In this document: piece by piece, positions 10,431 through 22,693 of the stretch
Position numbering within the stretch: the stretch's first letter is position 1
How the letters are laid out: each line of letters begins with the position of its first letter
NCBI GenBank assembly: GCA_002189035.1
Contig: NEEC01000016.1
Span: 1,883,001 to 1,947,000 of the forward strand
Length of the DNA: 64,000 nt
Source of the DNA: Utricularia gibba
Lineage: Eukaryota > Streptophyta > Magnoliopsida > Lamiales > Lentibulariaceae
Direction: 5' to 3'
Notes under the pieces: generated by a model
Told to the model about the DNA's origin: nothing
The model's database searches: none
The model's input: the letters and a program-made list of their open reading frames with translations, nothing else
Program-made: the position numbers and the translations under genes

Positions 10431-12918
10431 TGTGATGACCCAACCTAAATTATCCCAAAAGTGACACTTTCTTCATCAATTTGATATCTAGTGTTCTCAT
10501 GTATGATTTATCCTATTTGACTTTTATAAGGGGTGAGGTGTTCTAAGTAGCACTAAACTAGCTCCCCTAAGGTGCCATGTACCCCATCGGAAAACACTAC
10601 TTTTTTCGATAAAATGATATCCAGTGTCATCACATGGATTTTTGCAATTTCTATATATATATCAGAAACTACAGCCTAAAAGTTTAGATCATTACCTTGC
10701 TCACGGTGGCATTCATCCATCAATATGCCTCGATCTCACTCATGAGCAGCATGACCATCAACCCTTTTCATGTGCTTGGGCTGCAACGATATTAAGAGTG
10801 TTTAAAACTTTTAAAGCCAACATCATAAAATAGTTCGCAACAAGTCGATGTACGTAAAAGCATGTGTATGGAAGAGTTTAAGAACCTGACTCCCGGAACC
10901 TTGCATCTCTTGGTTCACCTGGCCACACCTTCACACATCCCATCCGCTCCTTCATACGACCCATCTTGTACTTACATACAAGAAGGGGGTTAACTTATAT
11001 GTAGGGTAGACTACACTATCAAACATGAGAACTTGTGGTCATAAACGTAAACTCATGCATTGTATGACCCAAAGATCCCTTAGACTCTCTTTCCCATGAT
11101 ATCGAATCACACTGCCTTCAAAAGAGATTCCAACCATGGTGACCCATCCTAACCTTACTCTCATTGAAGCTCATGACTACATCTTCCCCTGATTTATATT
11201 GGGGTTACTATTAGAGATACCTCAATCAAAATTCCGATCCCACCTCGTCAGGCTCGATTCACATCTCAACTCTTCGGCCCTTACACATACAATAAACCTT
11301 TGCGAGTTTCCCCTTAGTATAGATTGTTCGTATAATTACTGTCATCATCATCATAGTAGGCTATATCCCTTTCTTTCTTCATCATATTGGTGCTCTTTTC
11401 TTCTCTTTCTTGGTGTGATGGTGATGGTGTAGTCCAAGATGTCCACTCCCAAGTGTTACACGGGTTGGACACACTTCACCACATTTTGTCCAACTACTCA
11501 TGGGCTGCATACATCTTTTCATACCCATTTATTCCATGTCTCCCATGCTCCTTCATGGATCCACTTCTTTAAGGATTGTCAATTGAGTTATTTGGATCTA
11601 TCCCTAACATTTGGGTATGGTCAAGCCTTCTCTTCATCCTCTACATCCATGCAAGTGCCTTAGGTCTTCCCACCTTCATTGCTTCTTTACACTCGAGTTC
11701 CTTGCTCATTACTAGCCACACTTATCTTCGCATACATAATTTTGATTCCCTCTTCGCACCTCTTGAGTGAAGCACTCTACAATGCCATGGGCTCCATCGG
11801 GCCATCCCATGCCCATGTGCCATGTCATATGGTGAGAATAGTCCGAAACAAAGTCATGAGAGTCCCAACAAAAAGGGTTACTCACCCGTCCTACATCTAC
11901 CCATGCACACACCTAATGCAGTAGATCCTCAATAATCCCTCTGATGTGACCCATGTTTGCTCGGTCACTTAGCACCTCCATCAGCTGCTCCACCCCCATG
12001 CACCCCATTTACGCCAACATGGAACCAATGGTTAGTGCTCTCGTGCGATTCATCCCTCAATCGACATAATTACTACTCATTCTCATTGAGTGAGACCACT
12101 CAAGTGGTCATCCAATCGAAGTGCTCTCGCTTGTCACTCCCCATGTGAGTGGTGTCTAGGCCTCGTGTCTACCAACGTCGGCTATCATATTGTCACACTC
12201 GCATCATGGCATTGCCACTATGGGCATCAACATCAGTCCCATAAATTAATTAACCTCGTTCTACTAAGCTCATGCTCAGTGTTGCCACCACAGGCATCAA
12301 TTGCAGCCCCACTCATAACAAGCTCGTTTGGCCTTGTACTACCTTGATCTCGGTGCTTGCATTGCTGTCATAGGCATCAACTACAACCCCACTCGCATCA
12401 GCTCATTTGGCCTCCTACTGCTCAATGCTAGTTGCTCGGAATTGCCATGATGTGTGTCAACTTTAGCTCCAATTATTGCCGTTGTCCCGTAGAGGGTGAA
12501 GTGCCTCGCCACCACCTCGCGGTGAATGACACGCCTCTATACATCTCTATGAAGTTAGTCACTCGCTTGCTCTTAGGATACCCTCTTACCATAATGTGGC
12601 ATAGCTTCCTCAGTTGCCCCTCAAGTTGGTTAGTGCCTCCATTTTGTAACCTTGTTGTATTTGCAATGCATATCCCTCATTTATACTCAATATGGCATAT
12701 CTCCACACACCTTCATTTCATCATGTCATTCAATGTTCTGTGGCAGTTGTTGATCTTAGATGTACTTGAACATGTTATGGTGCTCCTACATATTGTAGGA
12801 AGGTGCCGCACATTACCATGGCCCATCAATTTCCTAGCACACCACCTACCCTCACCACAAGCCTACCATTATGCCGTCTTGTCTTACGTAAGCGGGTAGC
12901 CCAATGTTTGGTGTTACA
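10431..12918 (-). mobile_element. 3' LTR of a Ty3/gypsy retrotransposon
   Basis: The plus strand reads TGTGATGACCC at 10431 and ends GGTGTTACA at 12918, the TG...CA ends of an LTR. On the minus strand the LTR therefore opens TGTAACACC, directly after a purine-rich tract (12919-12933) that follows gypsy integrase-like sequence. The length is about 2.49 kb. Short open frames inside, such as 12432-12899 on the plus strand, have no family resemblance. No second copy of this LTR was recognised, so the 5' LTR has been lost or lies beyond recognition. Confidence 0.7.
12212..12475. repeat. Imperfect tandem repeat, about 80-bp unit, 3.3 copies, inside the gypsy LTR
   Basis: Units start near 12212, 12282, 12362 and 12442. 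Each opens TTGCcac/tgt-like, followed by a GGCATCAA-type motif (GTGTCAA in the last), and the first three continue into a CTCGTT/CTCATT block. Spacing is 70, 80 and 80 bp. The repeat lies within the LTR and probably belongs to its regulatory (U3) part. Confidence 0.65.
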
Positions 12919-12933
12919 ATTCTCCCCTGCTTA
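12919..12933 (-). other. Polypurine tract of the minus-strand gypsy element
   Basis: Reading the minus strand, a purine-rich run (TAAGCAGGGGAGAAT) immediately precedes the LTR opening TGTAACACC. This is where plus-strand DNA synthesis starts in LTR retrotransposons. Confidence 0.6.
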
Positions 12934-15750
12934 ACCGAAGCTTCACTGAAAAGTTCTGGGTGCTTTTGTTGCATTTGTTCCTCATGTTCCCTGGTGGCTT
13001 CATCCACATTTCAACTCACGAAATGCACGTTTACTTAGGATGTCACACTTGTCACATATTTTCTCAATTGTGACACGTGGAAGACATTATGCATGTCTCA
13101 CATTTCTGTTGATAGTGCTAGTTAGTATGCCACCAATTCAACTCGTTCGTTGATTTCAAAAGGGTTAGTGTATCGAGGGCCTAGTTTGCCCAAGCTATAC
13201 TCTCTATTGTCCCCTTCCATGGCGATAATTTGAGGTATACCAATGCCCTTTCTTGAATTGTAAGGATCACCTTCATGCATCCGCTCACTTCTTCTGTCTA
13301 TCTTAATGATTTTAATGATATCCTTAATGATTATCATTCCCATATGATTTTAATGATATTCTTGGCTTACTATACCAGTTCCAGCCTCAAGATCTATCAT
13401 TCCCTCACTAGAGTCTCTAGTGCATAGGGATGTTGCATCATAGTCCATACAATACTTTAAACAGAAATATTACCAAGCTTGTTTGATGACTATTGTTGTA
13501 CATGAATTCCATCAGGTAGATATGTTTCTCCCACCTACCTCGATATTCAAGCACGCAAGCTCATAAGAGATCTTTTAGAGTATGGATGTTCAGGTCAAAT
13601 TGCTCGTCGATTTGCAGATGAAATGTTGTGCTCATGAGTAACTTCCTAACTCGGGCTTGTTGTAATATTGCTTAGAACCTTATGGTGAAATGTAAGTCCC
13701 TATCGCACATGATTGAAGTTGGCACTCTTACTCGGATGAACTCTCACATGTAGACTTGGGCAAGCTATCACATACTCAATTAGCTTGGATGAGCAGGAAG
13801 TAAACACTTCTGGTTAAGCAGTCCATTATGACCCAATGAGCATCTAGACCCTTGTTGGTCGTGGGTAACCTACTCACGAAGTTCGCTTTCTTGGGATGGT
13901 GCTTTACCTTAAGCTCGTAGTCCTTGATCAGCTCCATCCATCTTCATTGGTGCAGGTTTAATTCTCTTTACATAAACAGATACTTGAGGCTTTGATGATC
14001 AATATAGAACTTGCTTGTGCTTCCATAAAGGTAGTGTCACCATAGCTTAAGAACAAACACCATTGTTGCGTGTTCCAAATCATATATTGGATAGTTGTGT
14101 TTGTGAGGTTTGAGCTATCGGGAGGCATACGCTATCATGCATCCCACTTGCATAATACTCTACCAAGGGAGGTCTCAAATGTATTTGAATAAATAGTGTA
14201 ACCTTAATTAATTTGCGATAGAGTGAGAATCAATGTTGTGCTTAACTTCCCTTTGAGTTCCTGAAAGTTATCCTTGCATTCGAAACTCCACTCATAAAGC
14301 CTTACCTTCTTGATGAGGAATGTAAGGGGTTGAGAGATTCGAGAGAATCCTTGTATCAAGTATCGATAATACCCTATTAACTTGAGGAATTTTCAAAGCT
14401 CACTTATGTTTTGTGGGATTGGCCATTTGGTTATGAACGTGACCTTCACTTAGTCTATTTCCACCCCCTTCCCACTTATCACATGTCTAAGGAAGGTCAC
14501 ACTTGAGAGGAAAAACTCGCACTCAACCGTTTGGCATAAAGTCGCTTCTCTCACAACACCTCAAGATCTTGCGTAAGTGCTGGCATTGGGAGTCCTCATT
14601 TGAAAAATACACCGGGATATCATCAATAGACACCACAATGAGCTTATCGAGATAGGGATGGAATAACTGATTTATGAGGTCCATGAAAGTTGCTAGGGCA
14701 TTGATCAAACCAACAGTATTACCACAAATTCATAATGTCCTTAGCGCATTTGAAAAGTTGTCTTTGGAATATCTTCCTCTCGTATCTTCAGCTGGTGATA
14801 AACCATAAGATCTTAGAAAAGATAGTGGGGTGCCACAGCTGATCGAATAAGTTCTCTATAAAAGGAATAGGATATTGATTTCATATGATGACCTTGTTGA
14901 GCTCCCAGTAATCTCCATAACCTTAGTACTCTATCTTTCTTGCATACAAACAAAGAGTACTAGGGTACCCCATAGAGGGGGTGCTGAGTCGAATCAAGCC
15001 CTTGCCAACCAAATCATTTAGCTGAGTTTTGAGTTCTCACAGTTATGTCAGTGTCATGCAATAGGAAGCTCATGTAATCAGTCAAGCCCCATCGATAAGT
15101 CTTATCTCAAATTGCACTTCTCAATTTGGTTTCTTTCCTGTAGTTCCTCCAAAAATGCTTCAATGAAGTTCCATAATATTACATCCACCCTGAGGTCATC
15201 ACCTCCTTTGGTTGATATCAAATGGGCTAGCATAAGTTGTACTAAGGTGTTATTGTAATCATTGCAGTGTTGCCTCCATATTCCTTTCAAGAGAGTGCAC
15301 TCCCACTACTCTCATTGCCTGTCTCACACTTCTATGACTTGTTCGCGACACTAGATCCATGCATGGTGTGCACTAAGCCAATCTTGTCCTAATATGATCT
15401 CAAAATCTTGGATGTCTAGCTCCATTAGGTTTGCATGCATCCGCATTTCACTCAACCTATAGGTAGAATCGACAACTCTCGAGCCATCCCCCTCTTGAGG
15501 TTTTTACCCAAGTGCGGATGTCCTCCCCCTTTCCTAATTCAATTAGTATACTCACTATGTTTCTCACTACAAAAGAGTGGGAAGCACCACAATAAAATAA
15601 TATCGTACTAGGGGAAGATTCGATAGAAAACATACCCATGATGGCCCCATTATCCTCTGTTGCCCTCTTGCAATTGAGATGGAACACCCCTGCCCGCGCT
15701 TGACTTAGGCCTTCTTGCATTCCAACTCCTGCTCCGATCACTTTTGGGTT
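12934..15750 (-). mobile_element. Decayed Ty3/gypsy pol region (protease, RT, RNase H, integrase)
   Basis: Frames are broken by many stops and shifts, but the minus strand keeps the gypsy pol order. Near 15560-15610 there is a retropepsin-like block (FYCGASHSFV), in which the active-site Asp of the usual D-S-G-A triad is changed. Near 14570-14700 is a reverse transcriptase block with the catalytic signature degraded to SIDDIPVY, flanked by FMDLINQLFHPYLDKLIV. Near 13960-14060 is RNase H (HYLYGSTSKFYIDHQSLKYL). Near 13130-13200 is the integrase C-terminal block (GKLGPRYTNPFEI). No gag was found, and the sequence beyond 15750 is unrelated AT-rich DNA, so the element is truncated upstream and cannot be active. 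Confidence 0.8.
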
Positions 15751-16600
15751 GAGGCATCTAGATCAATTTTAAACAATGTGTTAAGATCTTTCCCAATAGT
15801 AGAGCGAAGATGGATTTACTCATGGAAAGAGATCAATTATTTATTCCATATTTGCTTTATATGAGATGTGATGACAAATCAATCAACTATAAGATTAAGA
15901 AATACAATGCAGAGAAAATAAGTTCTACCATGATGTTTTGAAACAAAAGTTCTAGAAAAAATAAGCATCACTATATTGAAACAACCATGTTTGCATGCTA
16001 TTTAAGTACGAATTATTTTTTGGTGTATCATATTACTTACAATAATTGTTAATTTTGTTCCTGTCCTAGATGTATAAAGAATTCAATGACAATGCAAATT
16101 GTTATGTTTCAAAATATTATTAAGTAAAGATCCTTGCAAAAATATACAAAATGTAATTTCCCCAATGCCTAAGAGTGCTAAAGCCGTGGTATGACATTGT
16201 TCCTTGCTCGACCTGCCCGCACAAGCAACCAGCGTGCACATGCAACGTCTCCCGCACACATCGTTACGCCCACCCATGTGCCCTCGCAAGCTCTCCCTCC
16301 CCCAATGCCCCTGCTCGGTGCACGCCACTAACGGTAGAAGCCTCGCTCAGTGGATACCCACTTCCTAGGTGTGGTTATTACAGGTATCATATAGTGATAT
16401 AATTATATGTGCATATCAAATAATACCATTTTACTAAATCCATTATAAACCAACCTCATATCTACCTATCAACACAATGCCTATAAGTCACTATTGTTTG
16501 ACATTGTTGACATAATTGATCTCCAACTATTTTCATTTTTGACAAAATTGATCCTCACTATAAAAGCTTAATTCTATTCTTTTTGGGTAAAATTGGCATA
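15751..16600. other. Non-coding DNA with one GC-rich patch
   Basis: The stretch is AT-rich apart from about 16165-16380, which is GC-rich and ends GTGGTTATTACA, reminiscent of a gypsy LTR terminus. It might be a remnant of the missing 5' LTR, but I could not align it with the 10.4-12.9 kb LTR by eye. No gene is seen. Confidence 0.3.
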
Positions 16601-16609
16601 ATCATACCT

Positions 16610-16650
16610 CCTCGCCCACCCGCCCACCCGCCCTGCCTCCCACCCCCACC
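16610..16650 (-). other. G-quadruplex-forming tract on the minus strand
   Basis: The plus strand is an almost unbroken series of C-runs (CCCACC, CGCCCACCCG and similar). The minus strand therefore carries about six runs of three or more G separated by loops of 1-5 nt. The flanks are AT-rich. Confidence 0.6.
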
Positions 16651-17100
16651 AACTTTGGTGCCGTCCATTGCATCAGGCCTTGGTGTGGTCCGCATATCAA
16701 GGCCCAAAAGGGTCGCTCCCTCAATCCAACTGAATAAAATCCAATTCAAAATTCAGTCCAATACAATATGCCCCGACCTTTTGGCCCAAAAAGGGCCAAT
16801 ACGTTTTAATGATAAAAATAATTTAGTATAATGTATGAAGGTTTTATATAAACGATTAAGTATTTATAATACTTATGATGTTATAATAATCAATTACAAT
16901 AAACACAAGAAAATATGATTTACACTTATCTTTTTTTACTTATCTCTTCTAGATTATCATCATTTTTTTGGAGATTCCTTGTAGTGTGTGCACAAAACAT
17001 CTCTATTGAGATATTTGATGTTTGTTATGAAAGGATTTGATCCAAAAAAAAATTGTTTGACATCTTCTAACGTTTATCTATCTCATAACCTAATACATAC

Positions 17101-17341
17101 ATAAATGAAAAACCGAAACTGAACTGAATTAAATCGGTTTGGTTTTGAATTAATTGATTTCTAAAAAATTGTTAACTAAAATAAATAAAATTTATCTAAT
17201 TATTTTAATGAATAATTTGATAAATAACTGACAACTAAGTTTCAAGCTAACCAAAATTAAAATGAATTTTTTTTTAGTTCAGTTCGATGTGATTCGGTTA
17301 GTCGGTTTTTTCGATTATTAACCAAAATTTTCTTAGCCCTA
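17101..17341. repeat. MITE-like inverted-repeat element
   Basis: The left end reads AAAAACCGAAACTGAACTGA. The right end, on the opposite strand, reads AAAAAACCGACTAACCGAAT and continues to CGAACTGAACT. The two arms form an imperfect inverted repeat around an AT-rich core, with the CCGAA/CTGAA vocabulary common in short non-autonomous plant elements. No coding capacity is present and no target duplication could be fixed. Confidence 0.45.
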
Positions 17342-17661
17342 CTTTAGATTTGTACTCAAGAGATTGTTAGTAATGATAATCATATACGTTCATGCATGAT
17401 ATTACCTTCTAATCTAAACGAGATTAAGAATCCACAAATATGAGGAGAAGTAGTCTTTAGAAAGAAATCTATCCAAGCATATTCTCAAGACAATGAATCT
17501 ATTACAATTAGATTATGAAAAAAAAAATTAGGATTCACACTTCAAAATAAGAAGAAATTGAAAGTAATAATACTTAGACATTACAATCTAAAAAATTTAA
17601 TAAATAAATAGTGTTCAAGTATTCAAAAAAGAAATTCATTACCAGATTCATAAAACAAAAT

Positions 17662-18022
17662 AAGGATATTCTAAAAAGTACATCTCTAGATTATTTATGT
17701 TCTAATATTGAATTATAATATTATTAAAATAAAAAAAAGAAAAGAAAAGTTCTATCTTGTACAATAACATGCATAAAAAAACGAAGACACATTTTGAACT
17801 ATAAAGTAAATCTACTTTCAATTAGTTGAATTCCTTTGATGCCAAGACTTTAAATCCAAGTTCTGATAAAATATTATTGAGTAGAGACTTAAATGTAGTT
17901 TTAATTTTATTGTCTTTACTTCTTATGATTGATTCAAGTAAAATGATCTTGTTATTCAAAGTATTTATTTATATAACATCTTCATCATTCCTCAAATGTT
18001 CTTCATTATGTTGTTGGGCTTC
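17662..18022. repeat. Direct repeat, copy 1
   Basis: This copy resembles 21341-21700 in the same orientation over about 360 bp, with many substitutions and small indels. Shared landmarks in order include AAGGAT, TACATCTCTA, TCTAATATT, GACACATTTT, TCCTTTGAT, TTGAGTAGAGACT and TTCAAATGTT. It has no coding content. Confidence 0.6.
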
Positions 18023-19849
18023 ATCATCCCCCTTTCATAAAGATTTAACCCTGAATCTACATCTATTTCGAAATCAAACAAATCATTAACATTAAAAATT
18101 GAATGAATATAAACTAATCTAGTAAATCAAGCTTATAAGTATTATAATTTACTCGTTCAACAACTTAAAAACATCCATCTCCAAGAGAAAGAATTTCTGA
18201 CTTTCTTTTGATAGGAACCTCTCTTCTCTAAGCTGAAGGTCAATTACAATCTTTAGGTTTGAGCATAACGTTGTATAGAAAATGACTTGTTTAGACATAT
18301 TTTATATTTTTATTTTCCAAATTAGATAATATTTAGAAATGTTTTGTTAAATAGATGATATTTTAGTTTTGATTTGCAAATTAAATGAGTTTCGAAATTT
18401 ATAAAAACAATATATTTTATTATTTTATTTTTAATAAATGTTATTAATTAAAAAACTATATATCATTTCCATAATATTTTAAAATAATGTAAGTTATTCA
18501 ATATATATTCAAAAAAATATTGAATACAAAAGAAATTAATATTACTATAATTTTTTATAAATAACTACATAAAATGATATATTTAATTTAATTAATATAA
18601 AAATAATCAAGTTATTATATAAAACTATCTGTTTAAATTTAAAATAAATGTAAAAAATAAGTTATTTGTTTTTTTATAATTTGTAATCTTAATACCTTAT
18701 TTTCAAAAACTTAATTTTATCATATGTGTTTTCTATTTCTGATAATTTTGTCATTTATTTCATTCATTTAAATCACAAATCATATTTATCGATGACAGAT
18801 TATAGAAAATAATAGATAATTAATTTTCATTCATTTTGCACCATGGTATGTGATCTTACAGATTACTTATAATAAAAAATGTTACATTCAATATTTGAGT
18901 AATTTTAGCAAATAAAGAAGTCAAATATCATATAAATCAAATGACAATTACTGAAATTAATGTATGAAAAGAAAAAAATAGTTTGCTCTTTGACTTCGAC
19001 TTGTTGCATTGGGTTGATGATACTGTTGGTAAGTTAGGTGAATTGACCATGATACTGATTTAGAATGTCGTGCAATAGCAAGAGTTATGATACCTGGCAT
19101 ATAGTAGCTCTTGTGGAACAATGAGTGCTTATATGAATAGTTGGAAGATGAAGTTTGCATTGAGGTTGTAAGAATGTTACCTTGTCTATCATCCGAGGAA
19201 GTGTTTTTTATTTTTGTTTGCATCGTAATCCATGATTATAGCTTTGTTTGTAATCAACGGGACCCTTATTTCTAGTGATGGTGTCATGTCTTCATTTTTT
19301 CCTTTTTCACAAAGAGTTTATGAAAACATGGAATGGTGTATACAATGGATTCACACGGAATTGGTAACAAGCTTGTAAATTATTCACTTTAAATATAAAA
19401 AATTGAAAAATAATATTAAATTAGTATGATATATGAATCATTTGCAATCTTGGCATGAGCACATACATATCTATCAATCTATCAAATCCCGCATTCATAT
19501 TTTCCATCTCGAACTTCGATTGTTTTTATGTCTACTGAATATTGTGTTCAAAGTTCCATTGTACAAGTTTGATTTCTTGAGTCGTATGTTGTGTAAATAA
19601 GATTTGGTATAAGTTTCGATACTTGCTCATACTTTTTGTAGATCTTATCATCCAAAAATATTCCATTTGCATGTCGTTTGTGTGATGTTGTCTTATATCA
19701 CTCGAAGTACTCACATGCTTTCTCAAATGTGACTTTAAAGTATCATACAATATGTACTCATGTGCTTTTCTGAAGCAAGTTCTTTTAGTCTTTCGCAATG
19801 TACTTAATAATTAAATTAATATTTGACTTGAAAATACTAGAACTTATCT
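18023..19849. other. AT-rich DNA, possible downstream part of a MULE remnant
   Basis: About 18240-18950 is extremely AT-rich with no signal. Two minus-strand open frames (18957-19223 and 19532-19798) lie downstream of the MULE-like block at about 19850-20481 and could be its decayed continuation, but I recognise no motif in them. Confidence 0.3.
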
Positions 19850-20481
19850 GACACTTATGAGATTACGCCAACTTAGAAATCTTCCAAGTTTCTGTTTAGT
19901 TTTGAACTTGATCCATAGATAGAATGGACAGTTAAATTTGATGGCACGAGATAAAATATTATTTTTGTGAACGACTTTCCACTCTCAATTCTCTATGTGC
20001 AACTTTCACATGATAGAGTGTTACTGCGTTAAAAATCTCTTGTATATCTTTGAAATATATACCTTCTTTCAAAATTTTGTTGTCACCATTATAAGTTTTC
20101 ATTTGAACTCTATTATGAAAATCATAAGCATACATAAAGGGATTAGTCTGTTCTAGAGTGTAAAAAATCCACATCTTCATCTTCCATAGAAGATTCATTA
20201 GATTCACCAGATTCCTCAATCCACATGTTTGAAAATTCTTCCAATTCATCTTCTTCCTCATAAAAAATATAGGTTGAACCCTTATCAATATTATAAGTGT
20301 TTGAAAATTCATGATGTGAAATATTAATTTCATTATAATAGAAAGTAGAATAATCAACTTGAGTTGGTTGAATCCAAAAAAGATTAAATTCTCCTTTATC
20401 ATCATTTAATGGATGTGTATTGTTACAATGTGGTTCACTTACAAGTTCAATAAAGTTTAACATTAGTTTTAAAAAGAACAA
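19850..20481 (-). pseudogene. MULE (MuDR-like) transposase N-terminal remnant
   Basis: On the minus strand an acidic region (about 20200-20300, with runs such as EEEDELEEF) is followed near 19965-20080 by LKEGIYFKDIQEIFNAVTLY and HVKVAHRELRVE. This fits the MuDR DNA-binding domain pattern 'G..F....EF..A...Y.....RE..V', followed in another frame near 19870-19890 by TWKISKL...SHKC, like the usual W-x-I...H-x-C continuation. Stops and frame changes show it is dead. No catalytic domain was recognised. The direct repeats at 17662 and 21341 flank it, but they are not inverted as MULE ends would be. Confidence 0.5.
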
Positions 20482-21340
20482 AAAAATAAGAAGAAAAATT
20501 ATGAATTTCTAATAAATATAATTATTATAAAAACATAAAGTTTTAATAAATATAAAAAAGAAGAAAAATTATGAAGTTCTAATAAATATAAAATAACTAT
20601 AGAATAAAAAGAATCATTGATATATGATAATAAAAATAGAAGATTAATAGAACTTTTGATAAAGTTAAAAATAAGAATTTACATTAATCTATCAAAAATA
20701 AATATAAATTCTTGTGATAACAAAAAAAATATAGATTGATATTATAGAATCAATATAATATAAATTTCACCCCACTTAGCTATTGTACTCACAAATAAGT
20801 TTATATTATACTTGAAATTACTTGTCATCAAAACAAAATGCAACATTTCTATATTTATAATATTCATGTAATGACACTTTTAATATTAGAATCATTAAAT
20901 TTAACAGTTAAATTAAGTTTAAGAAGATTTAAATTTAATTCTAATTCATTTGTAATATAGTAAAGCAATTTTCCATACATCGTAGTACATTATAATTTTA
21001 TTATTTTTATTGGATCTTGATCACACGTTACGTAATCCAATTTATCATGAATGATATTTCCTCCATAAAAAATGTTAAATACTACTTTTTCCATTACTTC
21101 AATGAACTAGAAAAAGCTAAAAAAATCAAAATATTTTGTTGAATTTTTTTATGAAATATTAAAATTATTTATAAAGAAAATTACAGATAGTATTATAACA
21201 AGATTCAATATTAACCATTCCTTTATATATTTCATTATCAATAACTTGTATCTTTCAATATCGACCATTTGTTTTATATTATAAAATCATTTTAAAAATA
21301 TCAAAGCTAAACATATCATTTTATATATTTAAAATGTTAA
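20482..21340. other. AT-rich non-coding DNA
   Basis: Very AT-rich sequence. A short local duplication (AAAAAGAAGAAAAATTATGAA-like units near 20480 and 20560) is the only structure seen. No gene. Confidence 0.4.
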
Positions 21341-21700
21341 AAGGATTCTTCAAATATTACATCTCTAAAGTATTTATTCTTTTGAATTGGACTCTAATAT
21401 TATTAAGTCTAAGCAAAATAAAAGAAAAGACCTATCAAATCCAAAAACACATATTGAAGACAAAGACACATTTTAAACTCTAAGATATATCTACTTTCAA
21501 GTAATTGAACTCCTTTGATAGCAAAACTTTAAACCCAAGATCAAACCCAATATTGTTGAGTAGAGACTAAATTGTATTTTCAATCTTATTGGTCTTACTC
21601 CTTGTCATTGTTCCAAATAAATGATTTTGATATCTAAAGTATTTACTTGTGCAATATCCTCTTCATTCTTCAAATGTTATTCATCATCTTGATTAGATAT
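21341..21700. repeat. Direct repeat, copy 2
   Basis: Second copy of the repeat at 17662-18022, same orientation, offset about 3.68 kb. Divergence suggests an old duplication or two insertions of one non-autonomous element family. Confidence 0.6.
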
Positions 21701-22693
21701 ATCAATAGAAATCATTAAAATTATAAATAATGATCGTCTCTATAAGAAATTTACTATTTGGATTTTCTATAAATAACGACTTGAAAAGAAATGATGTCAA
21801 TACTAAAAGACAGATTTTAAAATAATAAAGAAAATTGATTTTGGATCAAAGTTTCACTTTGATAAATTTGGTCTATGGCGGTTGCATAAGTTATGGGAAT
21901 GTTGTTGTAAAATAATATTACTCGATAATCATTATTATTTCCAATTTTATAAGATTATAGCATCAATACATTATCGAAACCATTTTCAACTGAGAACTTA
22001 TATTTAACCTCTAGACTTTACATATTCATAGATAGCTTAGGCCACATGTATATTATCAATTATATGTAATTGAGCTAATTAAATACTTGAGATCAAACTT
22101 TGATTTTCTCATATTACTTTAGGGTTTTGTAGTATTAAAGAGTATGTTAATAAAGTAAAATGTTGCGAAAAATGAAATCCAATTTTAAATTAAATATTAT
22201 AAAAATTATTAAAACAATTACATACGTTGGAACTTATATAAGTTAGGTTTTTCTACTAATCCTTAACTACAAGTGTTTATGTGCACATGTTTGAGACTAA
22301 ATGAAAACAAAATATGTTGTATTCAATTCTAAAACTCCTAAATTAACTCAAAAAGTTTGAACTCTCTAAAAATTTGGTACTTAGATCTTTACATTGATAT
22401 AGAACTCTAATAAATTTTCATGATGGACTTGTTGTCAAGACTAAAATTCATATTTTTTTATGAAATCACACCTTGAAGTCATGTTCTTAAGGAAGTAACA
22501 TAAAACTATATTATCTTTTAAACTCAAATTTATATATAAATTAGACAAATTTTAGTAAATATTAGATCTTACTTTTTTTGAAATATCATATAAAATCAAG
22601 GTAAAACATAGAGAATGTCATTTATATAATCATAGCAAAGTATGGTGTAGAGATCATATTTAATTTTTATTATGCAATTCCCTATTTAGTAAA
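21701..22693. other. AT-rich non-coding DNA
   Basis: No gene, RNA gene or clear repeat was seen. Confidence 0.4.

Noticed and set aside
12432..12899. 155-codon plus-strand open frame
   Set aside because: It lies inside the gypsy LTR, antisense to the element, and covers part of the 80-bp array; no protein family fits.
18957..19798. Two minus-strand frames considered as the rest of a MULE transposase
   Set aside because: No catalytic or zinc-finger motif could be seen, so only the N-terminal-like block at 19850-20481 is called.
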